Shown piece after piece: positions 19,191 to 30,564 of a stretch of 64,000 bases of DNA; positions within the stretch are counted from its first letter, which is position 1, and each line of letters starts with the position of its first letter. A program made the translations under genes and the position numbers. The notes beneath the pieces were generated by a model. That model ran no database searches, was not told the origin of the DNA, and saw only the letters and a program-made list of their open reading frames with translations. The stretch covers positions 7,973,487 through 8,037,486 of the forward strand of contig OZ023181.1 in the NCBI GenBank assembly GCA_963995505.1, read 5' to 3'. The DNA is from Hypericum androsaemum (lineage: Eukaryota > Streptophyta > Magnoliopsida > Malpighiales > Hypericaceae).

Positions 19191-22100
19191 ATGGCAGTGT
19201 CCCCTGAGGAAGAACACCCACAAAAGGCTTTTGGCTGGGCAGCTAAAGACTCATCTGGCGTCCTTTCTCCCTTCCATTTCTCACGAAGGTATTTTCCCCC
19301 CTTCATTTCACTGCCTTTTTTTATTTTTCTTTCTATGTAATTTCTGTTGCTTTTTGTGCTGATGACACCAATTATAACGAAATAGACACGTCCTTAGTAG
19401 CACGAAGTCCTGGATATCCCTTTGTGGAACACCTAAATTTCTGTCGATTAATTTTACGTTTTGTGTGGTTAATAACTTTGGTGCACATTAGTCTTACATG
19501 CAACACGGCTTTGTCCGGAGGTCGTTAGTTTATCTATTAGAGTGCGATTACAGCATCTAAATATATTTTTTTGTGGAAAGTTGTTTATAATCAAATGGAA
19601 TCCAACTATTCGGGTAATTAAGATTTTGAATTATAGACGAAGAAGATTATATCATTATATGTGGGCCTAAATATGAACACTGAGGACCTTCTATCTTTTT
19701 TGTGTTTTGGCCCCTTGGATCGTTTATAGATTCGGGGTACTGGCGTGGCACTTATGGCTTTAATAATTACACTGAAATAATGATGCGTAGACGAAACGGC
19801 GTTTATTCGAGGTAGTAGTGTTGGGGAAGATAGAATGTTTTGTTTAAATTCTTTATAGGCATTAAGGTACTGAAGCCAAGGAATGGAGTGAGTTAGATTG
19901 ACCAAGAGCAATCTGGTCAAATGGCTACTGTTTTTTTAAAGGTAAATTATACATCATGATAATGTCAGAATTTGAACTCGGAACTTCTTAAATATTTACA
20001 ATGTCAGAATTTGAACCCGAATTTTCTAGATATTAACAATGTCATGTTAGGTTATATAAGCGTTTTGGTCAAATGGCTGGTGTTAATGAATTTGGAAATG
20101 TTTACATTTCTCTTGTGATCTAAAAACAGGACACTCCCTTTCAAACAAATAAAAAAATATGGACACTGCTCTGTTGCCGATCATTTTTTATTGAAAAGTT
20201 TTGCAGCCCAAATTTTTAAATGTCACGGAGCACGATAATAAATTGTGAACAATTTCTAGTCAACACATTTTGCTAGAAACTGAAAACCTTTTCCTAAGGA
20301 TTTTTCCTCGACGGAAATACTCTCAACGGGCCGGCCTTGATTTAAGCAGATGTCTAGGGCAGGGATAGGGTTGACCATGAATTAATCAGATTATTGATTT
20401 GAGTTTGAACCGGCTCACACAAATTCAGATTTGTATTTAGACGAATCGAATACGAATCATAATTTTCATAATTTAAATTCGGCAAATTATGATTCGAATT
20501 TATCTGAATTCGAGCCGTGGTCACCCGATCAAACTGCACGTATGCCTTTAAACCAAAAGATCGTAAAAATTACAAAACTACATAGTACTAAGTAAATTTA
20601 TTCCTAAAAACAATTGTATATTAGAAGTATGAAGAATTTATGAAGAGATCTCAAGAAACATGATTTCTTTATGAAAACCCTCAACGGTTCAAATTTAGGA
20701 ATGACGATAATTTGAATATGACTCGGATTCGATTTCACTCATCAAAAAATTAATTCAGATTTGAACTGGCTCATATGAAACCGAATTCATATTTGAATTC
20801 GTCTTTTGACGAATCGATTACAAATTATAGTTTTTATAATTCAAATTTGACAAATTATAATTAAAATTTATCCGAATTTAAACCGTAGTCACCCTAGGCA
20901 GTCAATAAATATCCAGATAACCGAAAGGGCCTATTTCAGCTATTGCAAAAACTTGTGCAACGGAAATAGAAGGTCCATTGCCGAAATAATAACTAAATTT
21001 ATATCATGCAAATGAATAACGCTGGTGGGATGCCCTTTTTTTCGGGGGCGGATTTGGTGGGGACTGGGCTAGTCCCCAAATATGGGGACTAACTCAAACC
21101 AATATCACTACACATGCAAACCAATATCACTTCACATACAAACCAATATCACTTCATATGTAAACCAGTATCTTGTAAACCAATATCACTTCATATGCAA
21201 ACCAATATCACTTCATATACAAACCAATATCACCTGATAGGTTATTAACCATCAGATTTAAAGATAATCAAATCCGACGGCCCAAAATGTTGTCCCCACC
21301 TATGGACAAATTTTCTTTAGTCCCCACTCAATCCGGTCTTTTTTTTCACGCAAGGTGGCATCTCATTGTAACATTTGGCGGGTGTTTTTTTACAAAAAAA
21401 AATTGTATTACTCTATTAGAAGATTAGACCGCCAATACCAAAAGTACAGTTTTCCGACATTTGGGTGGTTGAAAACCTTAGTTAGTGGGTTCCAATGGTG
21501 AGTCCATTTATGCGTACGATTGCACCTACTCCGTTCATATTTTCTTCGCAATAATTAAAGGGTTGAACATTTTTTTCGGTATCATCGTGGATTCGTCCTA
21601 TTCTTCAATGTCCAAATACCTTGATTTTTTTTGTGTTTCTGTTCTTTCTTCTTTTTTTCTTAATAATTTTTTTCCCCGCAAAAAAAAAACCTTGATTTCC
21701 CTTTTTTATATTCGAAGTTGTTGCCAACGAACATTGGGCCTAGCAGTATAGGCGTTGCTTAATTTTAAGATGGTCAATAGTTCGATCTTTGATATTATAA
21801 CTAGGTATAATATTTATCTTTTTAAAAATATATTTGAAACTGTTACTACAAAATTAAGTTATCGATTTGCATTCATTATCCAAAAAATAAGTTATAACCT
21901 TGATTTCCCTTTTTATATTCGAAGCTGTTATTACAAAATTAAGTTATCTATTTGCATTCATTATCCAAAAAATAAGTTATAACCTTGATTTCCCTTTTTA
22001 TATTCGAAGCTGTTATTACAAAATTAAGTTATCTATTTGCATTCATTATCAAAAAAATAAGTTATAACCTTGAATTCCCTTTTTATATTCGAAGCTATTT

Positions 22101-24322
22101 TTTAAAAAAATATATAAATTATATTCTTTCACACAAAAATACCAGAGTATTATACCATATTGTACGGAAATACAATACCATATTCAAAGCTGTTATTACA
22201 AAATTAAGTAATCTATTTGCATTCATTATCCAAAAAATAAGTTGTAATTTAGTTTTCCGGATCCGGTGCGTTTTGAAGAGGGTAGTTTTGACGTGGAAAT
22301 GTGCCCCGAATTGACTAAAACGTGTCGTGCTTGGGGAAAGTTTCTTGAACTGATATTTTACGGTCTATCAAGTAATTTCGGCACCCGCCACATTTATCAG
22401 GCTCTTTCATAAGAACTTTTGGATCGTACGTGTTGTATTCGAACATCTACTATCTCGAATTATCAAGATTTGAATCGGCTACGGCTAGTATACTTCTCTT
22501 AATAATGTCTGAATATGAGTCACCAACATCAGTTGTTTGTTGTTCCAAAAAAATTTGTCTTGTACAGCTAAATTTGCTGTAATATAGTCTCACTGATGTC
22601 GAGTTCCGTTTGCATTTTTTTTTTTGGCGTTTGCAGGGAAAATGGGGACGAAGACGTTACAATCAAAATCCTTTTCTGTGGGGTGTGCCACTCTGACTTG
22701 CACACTTGCAAGAATGATTGGGGATTTTCCTATTATCCGGTAGTACCAGGGTATGTTTCTTAATTCTAGTTTATTGTATCTTAGCCACGTTAAAATACAA
22801 TTCATATTGAACTAATTTTGATCCCTATGTTCTTTAATTTGGGGTATTTGCTTGTTTCAAATCTTTCATATCGAACTAAGAAGATAAGTATATATTATGA
22901 TTTCCATCACACTTTTCATGTTCGTCTAAAAAATAAGCAGGTCATCAAGATAAAAATTAATAATGACCACATGCATGCCAATTATAACTTTGAAATATAT
23001 ACAATTATCAGCTTCATAATATAAAAAATCATGCAACAAACAATATCGTCGTACCAAAATTTGAATATGGTACTAAGTAAAATTTTGATGTACAAAAAAC
23101 TAGTTGACTTTTGCATACCAGAAGGATGCAGTTTGACTAGATAATGTAAACTATTGCACCTGCAGGCATGAAATAGTTGGGACAGTGACAAAAATTGGAA
23201 AGAATGTGAACAAGTTTAAGGAAGGCGACAGGGTTGGTGTCGGGTGCATGGTAGGCTCATGCAAGTCCTGCGACTACTGCAACGATGATTCCGAGAATTA
23301 CTGTCCAAAGTTGGCATTCACATACAACTCCCTCTACCGTGACGGGACCAAGACATACGGCGGCTACTCGGATATGATCGTCGTCGACGAACACTACGTG
23401 CTCCGCTTTCCTGACGGCTTGCCCTCGGATGCCGGAGCACCTCTGTTGTGCGCCGGGACCACCATCTACAGCCCGATGAAGTACTATGGAATGACCGAGC
23501 CTGGGAAGCATCTTGGAATTGTGGGTCTTGGCGGGCTTGGCCATGTTGCTGTCAAGATCGGTAAGGCCTTCGGGTTGAAAGTCACCGTGATCAGCACCTC
23601 GGCGAGCAAGGAAAGTGAAGCGATCGAGAGGCTGGGTGCTGATTCGTTCCTTGTTAGTCGTGACCCTGTCAAAATGAAGGTACACGAAAGACCGTCACTA
23701 ACTCATTGCTTTAAGGTTATTGCAGTCAAGCCCTGCATATTGCTAGCTTAATCCTCTGAATTTTAATTGTGCTTCACATTGCCGTATAACTTTGCAGGCT
23801 AACATTTTGCCTCACACTGTCCTCATCTCAGATGAATCATCTAACATTCTTTGCAGGCCGCATTCGGAACTTTGGATTACATTATCGACACTGTGTCGGC
23901 TGTTCATGCTCTGGCGCCGCTGCTTAGTCTGCTGAAGACCAACGGCAAACTTATAACTGTCGGTCTACCTGACAAGCCGCTGGAGCTGCCAGTATTTCCT
24001 CTGGTTTTAGGTAAGCATGAACAACACTAGTTTGTCTTTCCAAACTTGATCAAACTAATAAAGTTGATCCAGTACTTCCATTAGATCTACAACTTCTCAA
24101 TGTTTTATCTGTTGCGTAGGGCGGAAACTCGTCGGTGGAAGTGATTTTGGTGGGATAAAGGAGACTCAAGAGATGCTGGACTTCTGTGCAAAGCACAACA
24201 TTGCTGCAGATATCGAGCTCATCCGGATGGATCAGATCAACACAGCCATGGAAAGGCTTGCCAAATCGGATGTCAGGTATCGGTTCGTGATCGACGTGGC
24301 GAATTCCCTGTCGAAGCACTGA
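19191..24322 (+). CDS. Cinnamyl/mannitol alcohol dehydrogenase-like protein
   Basis: Zinc-dependent medium-chain dehydrogenase using NADP(H) on cinnamyl-type aldehydes or mannitol, cytosolic in the family. Exons 19191-19288, 22637-22750, 23166-23679, 23857-24010 and 24120-24322 join in frame to 360 codons plus TGA, the usual family length; all junctions are GT-AG. Catalytic zinc ligands are Cys50 (GVCHSD), His72 (PGHE) and Cys166; structural zinc uses Cys103, Cys106, Cys109 and Cys117. The cofactor loop GLGGLG is residues 191-196. The start [11 protein letters not shown] followed by [11 protein letters not shown] fits family N-termini. Intron 1 is 3.35 kb and full of repeats; the others are 109-415 bp. 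The sequence looks closest to the ELI3/mannitol-dehydrogenase group, so a role in core lignin synthesis is not assured. All key residues are present. Confidence 0.92.
19945..20065. repeat. Repeat containing two GTCAGAATTTGAAC units
   Basis: Two adjacent similar units (about 19960-20000 and 20008-20048) with TGTCAGAATTTGAACYCG. The same family appears at about 55367-55465, next to copia 1. Origin unclear. Confidence 0.5.
20385..20895. repeat. Pair of diverged direct repeats, about 140 bp each
   Basis: About 20385-20530 and 20745-20895 share GAACYGGCTCA, a block starting GACGAATCGA, then TTTGACAAATTAT-like sequence, and end RTGGTCACCC/TAGTCACCC. Perhaps two copies of a small transposon; no TSD was found. 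Confidence 0.6.
21049..21335. mobile_element. MITE-like element with an internal minisatellite
   Basis: The ends form an imperfect inverted repeat: CGGATTTGGTGGGGACT (21049-21065) against CGGATTGAGTGGGGACT read from 21335 backwards. Inside are AGTCCCC/GGGGACT motifs and an array of about 22-bp units. T-tracts outside both ends hide any TSD. Superfamily not determined. Confidence 0.55.
21095..21234 (+). repeat. About 22-bp minisatellite (AAACCAATATCACTTCATATGC)
   Basis: Six to seven units of AAACCAATATCACTTCAT plus 4 variable bases; one unit is shortened (CCAGTATCTTG). Confidence 0.9.
21837..22250 (+). repeat. 85-bp tandem repeat in intron 1
   Basis: Units begin TTGATTTCCCTTTTTATATT and contain AAGTTATCTATTTGCATTC. 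Near-perfect 85-bp copies start at 21900, 21985 and 22070 (last truncated). A partial first copy is at 21837-21899 and a detached copy at about 22185-22250 after a 60-bp interruption. Open frames through it are repeat artefacts. Confidence 0.92.
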
Positions 24323-25166
24323 TCGGGCTTCAACTTCGCTTCCGACTGTCGTAAAATAAGCAGCGGATATCCGAATATGTTGACCAATATGGTTATCTAG
24401 CAGTTAATGGAGGATCATCTGCAATGTGGTTTGTGGTGTGGTTTTGTTTTGTTTTGGCCATTAAAGTTACATATGGCCTCTGTTGTGTGGGATGATGTAT
24501 CGTTTGTTTGTAATCCAAGTATTTGCATTATCATATCTCCGAGTACTTTTAGCTACAACGTTCATGCCAAGTTTTTCTAGATAAGTTGGTTTATCATTTT
24601 CTTTTATTGAAGAAAAAAATGATTGTGTCGCTCCGTAATTTGATTTGTCTCCGAAATTTTGCAAAAATCAAGGTAGGGAAAGAAAATTGAAGGTTCCATT
24701 TCTTTAGTTGATGGAGCCATGGAGATCTCGAAAGGAATCAGTAATGTTCTTGGGCCATTATATTATTTTTCTCGCAATAGAAAAAAAAATTCATACCTCG
24801 TGAATTAGATCCTGTGGACTCTCACCCTACCTTATGAATTGTCACTCTAAATTTGTCGATTATTGTTTAGAAAAAAAATGAAAATTGTAACTTAACCAGA
24901 GATTCACAATTAGAGTTACGGTTTAAAAACAGTTAGTTTCGATTAAACTGCTAGTTAAACTGCGAGCAGCTTCAAAAGTTAATAAAAATTATAGTTCCCT
25001 AAACTACATCTGACGTCTACCAAGTAATTAACACCCTTCTTCAGGTACAACAACAGATTTATGGCAATGAATAAGAGAGGGCCACAATGTTACCCATTCA
25101 TGCCAACGTCCGCAGCAGTAGCCAATTGACCTTGCATCCTTGCCATTGATAACCAAACAGGAAGCG
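24323..25166. other. Intergenic region between convergent genes
   Basis: 3' flanks of the alcohol dehydrogenase (+) and aminoacylase (-) genes. No other gene; short ORFs such as 24467-24664 lack family features. Confidence 0.5.
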
Positions 25167-27548
25167 TTACACAGAACGAACGCTGCTGTCGAAGGAACTC
25201 AACGAACTAATTAAATGTTCGTACACCTCGATCCCTTTCAAGAAAGTTTCATCTTTGAGGAACTGCACCAAAGTGAAGCAACACAATGGTTCAGTATAAT
25301 AATGAAGGGAGGAGAACAAGGGTGTTAGTAAGATGAATCGGCCGGCGACTTACCTCGTTGTGGTCGTGTAACAAAATTGGAGTGTTAGTCATTGGAGAGA
25401 AACCGAGTGCAGGAATTCCCAGCTGTCTGACAAACCGTGCATCAGTAGTTGAGGACAAGATTTCCGGCTTCGAAAGTTTGCCTCCGGCAGCAGCAATAGC
25501 TTCTTTGAAGACACCCCACCATGGGTTGGAGTCATTTGTTGCTGTCATCATCGGCCGCCCCATCAAATCTCTTATGGGGTCTTTATTGAAAATCTGCAAC
25601 AAAAAATGCAATCTCTCTCTCTACGTAATCTTTCCAAAGATAAAAGAGACCATCTCAATGTCAATGTAGCTTCACAAGTCATTAGAACATATTCAGCTAA
25701 AACAATCTATTGACAAGGAGCAAACAATTACCCGTTGAAAGGTCATTTACCAAGAGAGCAAGGAAGATAGGTGTATGGACTAATAAACCATTTCTGTCAT
25801 GTTTTATCAGAAGGAAAAAGGATCAAGAACAGCAGGATTAGGTAAATTGACAGAAACATATTCAGCAATCAGTCCATCGATACTAGCAAATAATCGTCTG
25901 AATTCTATGTACAATATGGACTTCTCGTAAAATTTTCTCTGGCTTTCAGAAACTAATCAAACATATTTCCGACAATGCATGAGAAGACACAAGACCATTC
26001 CAGAGAATAAGAGTTCTCAAAATAACTCATTTGTTTAGAAGGCTACTGAAGCAACCTCATCAAACTATTGAATTTTAATCTCATAAAATGCCAGGAAAAC
26101 GGGTACTTTGCACCCTAAGATCTAGAAGAATACGAAAATAAAACTGTGAATTAAAAGGGGCAACTGTCAGTAACTATCCCAAATGTGATAATTAGCATTG
26201 CCCAGCCAAAATAGAAAGGGGTAAATCCATCTTAAGCGGTACTTAAGAAGATAGTCCGATCAGTTAGAAAAAGATCAAATCATTTCCTCAAACTTTCATG
26301 GTGAGGTACCAAACTGCAATGCAGATACGCTTGATGACAGGACTATCCAGAAGGGTAAGCTAACAATCGGGTGACAGCTTAAAAGGATTCACAAAACAAT
26401 CGCACATGAAACAGCAGTTGCAGAGACAATCCGGCAAAGGCAAGCAGCAATTCAGCATCTCACCTCGAATGTCATGTTGCGCTCAACAGGCGCCCATTCT
26501 TCAGCAATCCTCCTCTTAAGAAGATCAGGGTCGGCCGTAGGAGGCAACCTAACATCGTACCCTGCTTCCGCCTCGGAAGGTTGCACATTCATCACAAACC
26601 CCTTCTCTTCCAAATTTCAGCATCATTATCAATTAGACAAAGGGTAACAAAAATCAAACAAAGGGAGTAGTGGTTGGTTGGTTGGTTCCTTACAGTGGGA
26701 GAAGGGATCCCAGCCTTCAAGTAGATAGGATTAACCGAAACAACCTCCGAAAACATGGCCCTCCCGGCCTTGACGAGATCGAACTGGCCCTCTCTAAACC
26801 TACCGATCAGCTCCATGCTCTTCATCAAGTTCTCCATCGCCCCATTATCGTACATCCTCGATCCGTGCCCCGGATCCCCACGTGCCCTAATGATCACCTT
26901 CCAAGGGGTCCTATCCGCGTAGAAAACCCTATACTCCTCCCCAACCGAGGCCTGACCTTCATCCATCACAAACCCAACCCGCAGCTCCTCGAACTCCGGC
27001 GAGCCCACGAACCTCGCGGCCCCGTCGGCCCCACCAATCTCCTCGTCGGGGACGTAGGACACGTGGACGGTCCTCGCCGGGGTGAACCCCCTCGCCTTGA
27101 GGTTGCGGATGGCCTCGAGGTACTGGATGGAGATGCACTTGTCGTCCTGGGCCCCGCGGGCGAAGATCCTCCCGCCCGGGTCCCGGAAGGCGGAGAAGGG
27201 GGGGTGGGCCCACTTGGAGGGCTCGGCGGGGACGGAGTCGAGGTGGGAGTTGAGGAGGAGGGAGGGGAGGGAGGGGCGGGAGCCGGGCCAGGTGAGGAGG
27301 AGGACGGGCTTGTCCTTGTCCCGGGTGAAGTGGAGGGTGCGGGTGGTGATGTTGAGGGAGCGGGAGATGGAGGCCAGGAAGGTGACGGGGGCGGTGTAGT
27401 TGGGGTTTGGGTGGGCGGTGTTGAGGCGGAGGTACGATTGGAAGCGGGCCACCGGTGTCTCTTGGTGGGAGACGGAGGGGAAAAATATGAAGAAGAGGAG
27501 GAGGATGAAGGTGAGAGATATGGAGCGGGTTAGCTTGGAGCTGGACAT
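25167..27548 (-). CDS. Aminoacylase-1-like M20 metallopeptidase, secretory form
   Basis: Hydrolyses N-acyl amino acids with a two-zinc centre. Exons on the minus strand: 27548-26694, 26601-26464, 25593-25354 and 25262-25167, all GT-AG and all breaking between codons, giving 442 codons plus TAA, the expected length. Residues 1-28 form a hydrophobic signal peptide (FILLLFFIFF), so endomembrane or extracellular targeting is inferred. M20 motifs: NSHLDSVP with His102 and Asp104, GAQDDK (Asp135/136), PDEEIGG (Glu169/170), MDEGQ (Asp196/Glu197), dimer-domain GDPGHGS (His228), and HDHNE at the end of exon 3 (His407/409). Exon 2 encodes NVQPSEAEAGYDVRLPPTAD. Exon 1 is very GC-rich, unlike its surroundings, which creates long antisense shadow ORFs. 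Confidence 0.93.
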
Positions 27549-28231
27549 GGTTGTGTCTGTACTGTACTATTGCTACTCCTGTTCGTGTCCGAGTGTTTTT
27601 TACCAGGAGTAGACGGATATCTATTTTGTCGAGTTTTAATGAGATTCGTAGTTGTAACTCGGCCACTAGTTATGTAAAGTAATAACTAATAACTTGATAA
27701 CTGTTAAATACGGCTTAAAATATTCATGGTTATGGACAGAATTTTTTTTGTCAAACTTCTGAAATTGGGGTCACATATTATCTACTATTATTTTTTGAAA
27801 TATTAAATTAGATAAAAATACTCGGGTACAAATAGAAGTTGATAAATTACGAATACGACAAAATATTACAGAGGAAATTTAAAAGAAGAGATTATGTAGT
27901 AAAATAAGAGAGAATTTTAGGTGGTGTATAAAAATATGTTAATATTGGACTCTATTTATAGAGATTTGAAAATTAATAATTTTCATAATTTTTTTTAGTT
28001 TTGTTAAAGATAAGGTCAATTTAGATAACTACAAAAATATTATCCGAAAAAATCTTTTCTTAACGAATAATATTATGTCAAGTAAAATTAAATAGATAAA
28101 TAAGTAGAAAAAAAAGGGCGGATTGGCAGCTTGCGAACCTGAGCTTGTCAGGCTCATCGCGCGGCCAATCTCTTTCATTATCCAGCTCATTGTTTTTTTA
28201 TTATTATTAAAATACCACCCGCGCGGGTGGT

Positions 28232-28276
28232 CTACGTAGCCGGATCTTTTTTTTTTTGAAACTACGTAGCCAGATC
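28232..28276 (-). repeat. Poly(T) tract between 15-bp direct repeats
   Basis: CTACGTAGCCGGATC (28232-28246) and CTACGTAGCCAGATC (28262-28276) flank T11GAAA. This is what a LINE-type insertion truncated to its poly(A) tail would leave, here in reverse orientation. Confidence 0.45.
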
Positions 28277-28556
28277 CGATCCAAACCGTTTACCAACAAA
28301 AACAAATGGGGCATAACGGTAATAAAACCACATATCCAAGGTCCATACAGTCAAATCCTATCTTAACTAATTATTAAATTTTCAATGCTCGTTCAGAGGG
28401 TGAGAAGATTAAAACATTATCCGATTTTAACTTATACTAACGAATATCGAAATATATGTATTCTCAGCCGAAAATCAAAGTCAATATAAAGACAAATTTA
28501 GCAATTGCCTTTATATACTAATCTCTATCCAAACAATATATTACCGAAATATTCCT

Positions 28557-28583
28557 TCCTCCTCCTCCTCCTCCTCCTCCTCT
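28557..28583. repeat. (CCT)n microsatellite
   Basis: About nine TCC/CCT units, roughly 180 bp before the putative small gene at 28764. Confidence 0.9.
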
Positions 28584-28763
28584 TCACTCCAAGCCTATAG
28601 GGAAACAAATAGACGAAGGGTTAGGGTCATTCCTGTAAATAATCCGTCCTTTGACATCTTTCCGGCCGGTTTCCCTCGACCTTTATCAACGTTCTGGTAA
28701 TATAAAACAGTTATTATTACAACGTCGAAGGCGTGTGGTTCCTCCCGTTTCCGGTGTTATATC

Positions 28764-29060
28764 ATGAGGTTCTTCTTTGAGTTCGTGTCATGTTGTGGGT
28801 CCCCCCGGTCTCAGGAGGAGGAGGAGGCTCCGTCGCCGGCGCCGGAACCGGGTGGAGGAGACGAGGGCGTTGGTGGGTCAGAGAAGGACGACAAACGTTA
28901 GGGCAGATAATTAGTAGTAATTGTTGCAGAAGCAACAACAATAATAATGATAATAATAACGCGAGGAGGAAGAAAAAGAGGAGGGGGCAAGTGGGCAACG
29001 GATCCGACGAATGGAAGCCGTCGCTGGGGCCGATATCGGAGCACCACGCGGCTGTAGTAA
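28764..29060 (+). pseudogene. Possible small plant gene of unknown function, frame-broken
   Basis: An ATG at 28764 opens MRFFFEFVSCCGSPRSQEEE, like the N-terminus of a little-studied plant protein family, but meets TAG at 28899-28901. Another frame continues with a basic stretch ARRKKKRRGQVG and then DEWKPSLGPISE (about 29005-29040), which resembles a conserved block I recall from the same family. The frames could be joined by a 53-bp intron (GT at 28877, AG at 28929), very short for a plant, or a frameshift has broken the gene. The expected C-terminal part is not found downstream. The family recollection is from memory, not a search. Function unknown. Confidence 0.4.
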
Positions 29061-29236
29061 AAAGCCGTCTCGTGATATGGCTAACATTGCCGCTCTTTAC
29101 GTGTGTGTATATATATATATTTATTTTTATTTTATTTTTTTCAAGCAAGATCGGACCGTTTATACAATTCTCTTCATATGAATTGACTAGACGTTATCTT
29201 AAAAGATGTTGTTGGATTTATCGTAAGATAAGATGA

Positions 29237-29761
29237 TCTTAGGTATTGTTCATAGATTAATTATAAGATAATCCCTCTCTATTTATGCAATGTCTATTAG
29301 ATTAGTTATTATTTTATGTTTGCCTTGGCAAAATTTGCTCATGCATTTATATGGTGTAATAAATACTAAATAGTAAGTTTAATTACATTGCTTTTCTAAC
29401 TAATCTTGTATTTGGACTCTCTTAGATGATTTGGACTTGTTTGTTCTCTGTTCGGTGGGTGTTTGGGATGTTGGGGTTTATCTCAAATCTCACGCTCACT
29501 CCATTTGCATATTTGAGTTTATGTATATAATCATTTTATTTACCTAAAAAAGAGGTGGTACAAGTTCTCAACAACCTTACCGGTGGCTGATTTTTAATAA
29601 GATGTGTGGTTATAATTTTGTATTTAGTACAAAAGAATTTCATTCTTTTTTTTTTGAAGAAGAAAAGAAGAAAAAAGAAGAAGAATTTCATTCTTAATAT
29701 ATATGTACATTAGCAATACCATTAATAAAATTCCACTTAGAAAAAAAATTACAAGCTTACT
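29237..29761. other. AT-rich spacer
   Basis: Nothing recognised apart from homopolymer and AAGAAGAAA-type tracts near 29650-29690. Confidence 0.5.
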
Positions 29762-29770
29762 TACTTTAAA

Positions 29771-30046
29771 GGAAAAAGTATACATAAGTACTTAGCGAAT
29801 TCCGTATTTAGGGCGTGTAGTTTAAAATTTTATATTTAGATCTCATGGTATTGTTTTTGGGACACATCTAAGTACCGGGCAGTCCAGATAACTTCCCGGC
29901 CATTTGGCAGTCCTACGTGGATGTTCTGTTGTATAAATAGTTGCTAACGTGCTATGTGATAAATTATTAATTAATCCCAAAGCTTAAAATATTTTTTTTA
30001 AATAATATTTCTTCCACCTTCGCCATCTTGGAGCGACACCATGAAA
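29771..30046 (+). repeat. MULE left terminal inverted repeat
   Basis: Alignable by eye along its length to the complement of about 30565-30887, including CCGGCCATTTGGCAGTCC (left) against CCGGCCATTTGACAGTCC (right), and ATTTCTTCCACCTTCGCCAT near the inner end. Confidence 0.8.
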
Positions 30047-30302
30047 TAGCAAGTAAAATCACTCAAAGAACATCAAACAGCAAGTAAAGAACATCAAACA
30101 GCAAGGCACCAACAAAAACCCAACTTCATCACCAGAAATCCCAAGTAAAGAACATCATCACTAAAAACCCAACTAGGAGTCGGAGACGAGGATCTTCGAG
30201 ACGGTGACTCGGGTTGGCATCTAGGAGCCGGAGACGAACCGCCTTAGCCCACCTCCAACCAACTCGGCGTCGAGGACCGTCCTCCTGAGCTGGGTCCCAG
30301 GC

Positions 30303-30392
30303 GACGTCACCGAGGCCGCTGCGAGGGCTCTGAAGGAGATGGATGGGAAGGAAGTCCTCGGGAGGTGGATGGTCATCGAGTTTAATCGATAA
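30303..30392 (+). pseudogene. RRM-like fragment inside the MULE
   Basis: Plus-strand frame 30303-30389 reads DVTEAAARALKEMDG, then KEVLGRWMVIEF, followed by TAA (30390-30392). This fits the last helix and strand of an RNA-recognition motif (pattern A..AL..MDGK.L.GR.I.V.F). The first half with RNP1 is not seen. It suggests capture of an exon fragment from an RRM protein gene such as a glycine-rich RNA-binding protein. The longer minus ORF at 30129-30587 is the opposite strand of the same GC-rich block. Confidence 0.5.
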
Positions 30393-30564
30393 CAAGCTCG
30401 CCGACACCGATTTCCTCTCGATCTCTTTGGATTTGGTGTATGGCTTTCGTTGAAGGGAATTTAATTTTTTAATTAGGGTTTCGTTGGTGATTGAGATGCT
30501 TTGTTTGATGATTGAATTCTTGGGGGTGGAAATTGTGTATTGTGATAGTTTTAGTGAATTCATA

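Larger units (their letters stand above)
27549..28763. other. Intergenic spacer, mostly AT-rich
   Basis: Upstream of the aminoacylase gene. No coding or RNA gene recognised; holds a (CCT)n tract and a small poly(T) insertion described separately. Confidence 0.5.

Noticed and set aside
21837..22250. CRISPR-like regular repeats (also 21095-21234, 39945-40215)
   Set aside because: Tandem repeats without unique spacers in a plant genome; ordinary minisatellites.
21485..22314. Three consecutive plus ORFs in intron 1
   Set aside because: Translations of AT-rich DNA and the 85-bp tandem repeat; no protein features.
23797..23850. Alternative acceptor TTTGCAG before exon 4 of the alcohol dehydrogenase
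   Set aside because: Using it would insert non-family residues; the acceptor at 23851-23856 continues the conserved [13 protein letters not shown] reading.
26670..27533. 287-codon plus ORF and 26959-27666 minus ORF in another frame
   Set aside because: Shadows of GC-rich aminoacylase exon 1; low-complexity Gly/Glu or Pro/His composition without domains.
28762..29148. 128-codon minus ORF with Leu and Pro runs
   Set aside because: Low-complexity complement of GGA and AAT repeats.
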